From NCBI GenBank assembly GCA_002378125.1, contig DFRF01000139.1, positions 1 to 6,637 on the forward strand: DNA of 6,637 nt. The letters run 5' to 3'. The notes beneath the pieces were generated by a model that made no database searches, was not told the DNA's origin, and was given only the letters and a program-made list of their open reading frames with translations. This DNA is from Rhodospirillaceae bacterium UBA3470. Lineage in GTDB: Bacteria; Pseudomonadota; Alphaproteobacteria; Rhodospirillales; Casp-alpha2. The position numbers were made by a program, and so were the translations under genes. The number at the start of each line of letters is the position of its first letter. Within the stretch, counting starts at the first letter, position 1. This document shows, one piece after another, positions 6,161-6,637 of this stretch.

Positions 6161-6637
6161 GTGCGCAAGGCTGAACTAATCATGGCTTTGGTGATGGCGG
6201 CCTTTTCCGTCTACATCATGTGGAAGTCGATGGAATTGCCTGTCGGCTGGATCCCCGAAGAGGGTCCGGGCGGTGGAGCATTTTCTTTCTGGCTTGGCGC
6301 AGGAATGCTGGTGTGTTGCATCGCTATCATCTATCGCTGGGCCAAACGGATAAGCCCGCCAAGCCAGTCACAGGCGCCTTTCATGGATCCAGATGCGTTT
6401 CGGTTGTTCGTCGTCATTGCCGGATCGCTCGGTATTATGATCGGGGGTATTCATTTGATCGGCGTGTATTTTTCTTTGCCGATCTTTATGGCCTTCTACA
6501 TGCGATTCCTTGGTCAGCATTCATGGCGGCTCATCAGCATATTCGTCGTAGCTACGCCAGTTTTGATGTTCTTCTTCTTTGAAGGCGCCTTGAGGAAGAC
6601 ACTGCCAAAAGGGTTCACCGAGCCCTTGTTCTATCCC
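6161..6637 (+). CDS. tctB: Tripartite tricarboxylate transporter small membrane subunit TctB (3' end outside window)
   Basis: An open frame of 159 codons runs from GTG 6161 to the window edge without a stop. The protein begins MRKAELIMALVMAAFSVYIM and has hydrophobic segments at about 7-23, 40-60, 80-101, 103-115 and 123-141, matching the four-to-five-helix TctB (DUF1468) layout. The loop PEEGPGGGAFSFWLG (32-46) corresponds to the GPG-x-FP region after TctB helix 1, and LPKGFTEPLFYP (148-159) is the typical near-terminal motif. As TctB proteins are usually 150-180 residues, only a few to about twenty residues should be missing. TctB supports the large permease TctA, which is expected just downstream. 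It lies 54 nt after tctC in the same direction, consistent with one operon. The overlapping frame beginning at 6220 is a shadow. Confidence 0.85.
   Translation, partial: MRKAELIMALVMAAFSVYIMWKSMELPVGWIPEEGPGGGAFSFWLGAGMLVCCIAIIYRWAKRISPPSQSQAPFMDPDAFRLFVVIAGSLGIMIGGIHLIGVYFSLPIFMAFYMRFLGQHSWRLISIFVVATPVLMFFFFEGALRKTLPKGFTEPLFYP

Noticed and set aside
6220..6582. A 120-codon + strand frame near the window end
   Set aside because: It overlaps tctB in a different frame, and only the tctB frame shows the membrane-helix pattern and family motifs.

Overview
The window carries two complete or near-complete transport loci in the same orientation (+), separated by a strong intrinsic terminator. Moderate to high GC, Gram-negative-type Shine-Dalgarno sites, a Sec signal peptide on a periplasmic binding protein and a tripartite tricarboxylate (TctCBA-type) transporter all point to a Pseudomonadota (proteobacterial) chromosome. 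An alphaproteobacterium of the Rhodospirillales kind would fit, but that placement is an impression, not something the sequence proves.

Positions 1-130 form a short leader with a possible sigma-70 promoter. Positions 131-4847 hold four tightly packed genes: an ABC ATPase of the GldA type, a six-helix ABC-2 permease of the GldF type, a 644-residue GldG-type auxiliary membrane protein, and a DUF4340 protein. Gaps between them are 10, 2 and 16 nt, so they almost certainly form one operon. The expected machine is an inner-membrane ABC exporter or mechanochemical complex: the ATPase and permease form the core, while GldG and DUF4340 place large domains in the periplasm. GldA/F/G are named for gliding motility in Bacteroidota, but the four-gene set also occurs in non-gliding proteobacteria, where its substrate is not established. 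A perfect 12-bp stem terminator at 4873-4902 closes the operon.

Positions 4903-5113 are an intergenic control region. It holds a plausible promoter, a perfect 10-bp palindrome placed over the predicted transcription start, and smaller repeats. Positions 5114-6106 encode a TctC/Bug-family periplasmic solute-binding protein. From 6161 to the window edge runs a GTG-initiated TctB small membrane subunit whose stop codon lies outside. The large TctA permease is expected just downstream. Together these would form a secondary, ion-driven uptake system for a carboxylate-type solute; the solute cannot be read from the sequence.

No RNA genes, CRISPR arrays, insertion sequences or broken genes were seen. 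The window looks like ordinary chromosome; the least understood part is the GldAFG-DUF4340 operon.
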